DNA from: an uncultured Bacteroidota bacterium
GTDB lineage: Bacteria > Bacteroidota > Bacteroidia > Chitinophagales > Chitinophagaceae
Reading direction: 5' to 3'
Length of the DNA stretch: 5,186 bases
NCBI GenBank assembly: GCA_903912435.1
Contig: CAIWHI010000791.1
Span: 1-5,186, forward strand
Every line of letters begins with the position of its first letter. The first letter of the stretch is position 1. The notes under the pieces are model-generated. The model saw nothing but the letters and a program-made list of their open reading frames with translations, was not told the DNA's origin and made no database searches. Shown piece by piece: positions 5,170 through 5,186 of the stretch. The translations under genes were made by a program, and so were the position numbers.

Positions 5170-5186
5170 ATGAAGTCATTCTTACA
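5170..5186 (+). CDS. Possible start of the next gene, cut by the window edge
   Basis: An ATG 23 bases after the SDR stop opens a frame reading MKSFL, a common opening for signal peptides, and runs out of the window after five full codons. The spacing would suit co-transcription with the SDR gene. There is too little sequence to support more than a suggestion; no ribosome site or promoter box is visible before it. Confidence 0.25.

Noticed and set aside
1..5186. CRISPR array, tRNA/rRNA, transposase gene, toxin-antitoxin or defence system
   Set aside because: I saw no regularly spaced repeats, no cloverleaf or rRNA-like sequence and no transposase, nuclease or toxin motifs in any gene.

Overview
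The window looks like an ordinary chromosomal segment of a Bacteroidota bacterium, probably of the Chitinophagaceae/Sphingobacteriales type. The grounds are moderately AT-rich DNA, a PorT-like outer-membrane barrel, a small lipoprotein of a Bacteroidota type, almost no Shine-Dalgarno sequences, and several upstream boxes matching the Bacteroidota sigma factor consensus (TTTG, about 20 bases, then TAnnTTTG). The lineage is inferred from these traits, because the window has no rRNA or marker gene.

Left part (1-588): the end, or possibly the whole, of a small two-helix membrane protein. It is followed by an intergenic stretch of about 320 bases with two compact hairpins, an AT-rich block and a repeated CTGAAA core. 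This looks like a decayed dispersed repeat (REP-like).

Middle (589-3730): four genes on the + strand. They are a PfkB-family sugar/nucleoside kinase, which ends at a strong 13-bp hairpin terminator; a flavin reductase-domain protein; a secreted 8-strand outer-membrane beta-barrel protein; and a hotdog-fold (4HBT) acyl-CoA thioesterase. The gaps hold their own promoter-like or hairpin signals, so these are probably separate or loosely coupled transcription units and not one tight operon.

Right part (3731-5186): a lipoprotein gene on the - strand, whose stop codon lies only 6 bp from that of the thioesterase (tail to tail). A divergent promoter region follows, with a good consensus promoter on each strand. 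Next comes a + strand short-chain dehydrogenase/reductase of the DltE type, and then a possible start of another gene cut by the window edge.

The genes do not obviously form one pathway, and I see no mobile element gene, CRISPR array, RNA gene or defence system. The points most worth a second look are regulatory: an inverted repeat bracketing the putative -7 box of the barrel gene, a -7 box only 4 bases before the thioesterase start (possible leaderless mRNA), and the hairpin-rich repeat-like segment near the left end.
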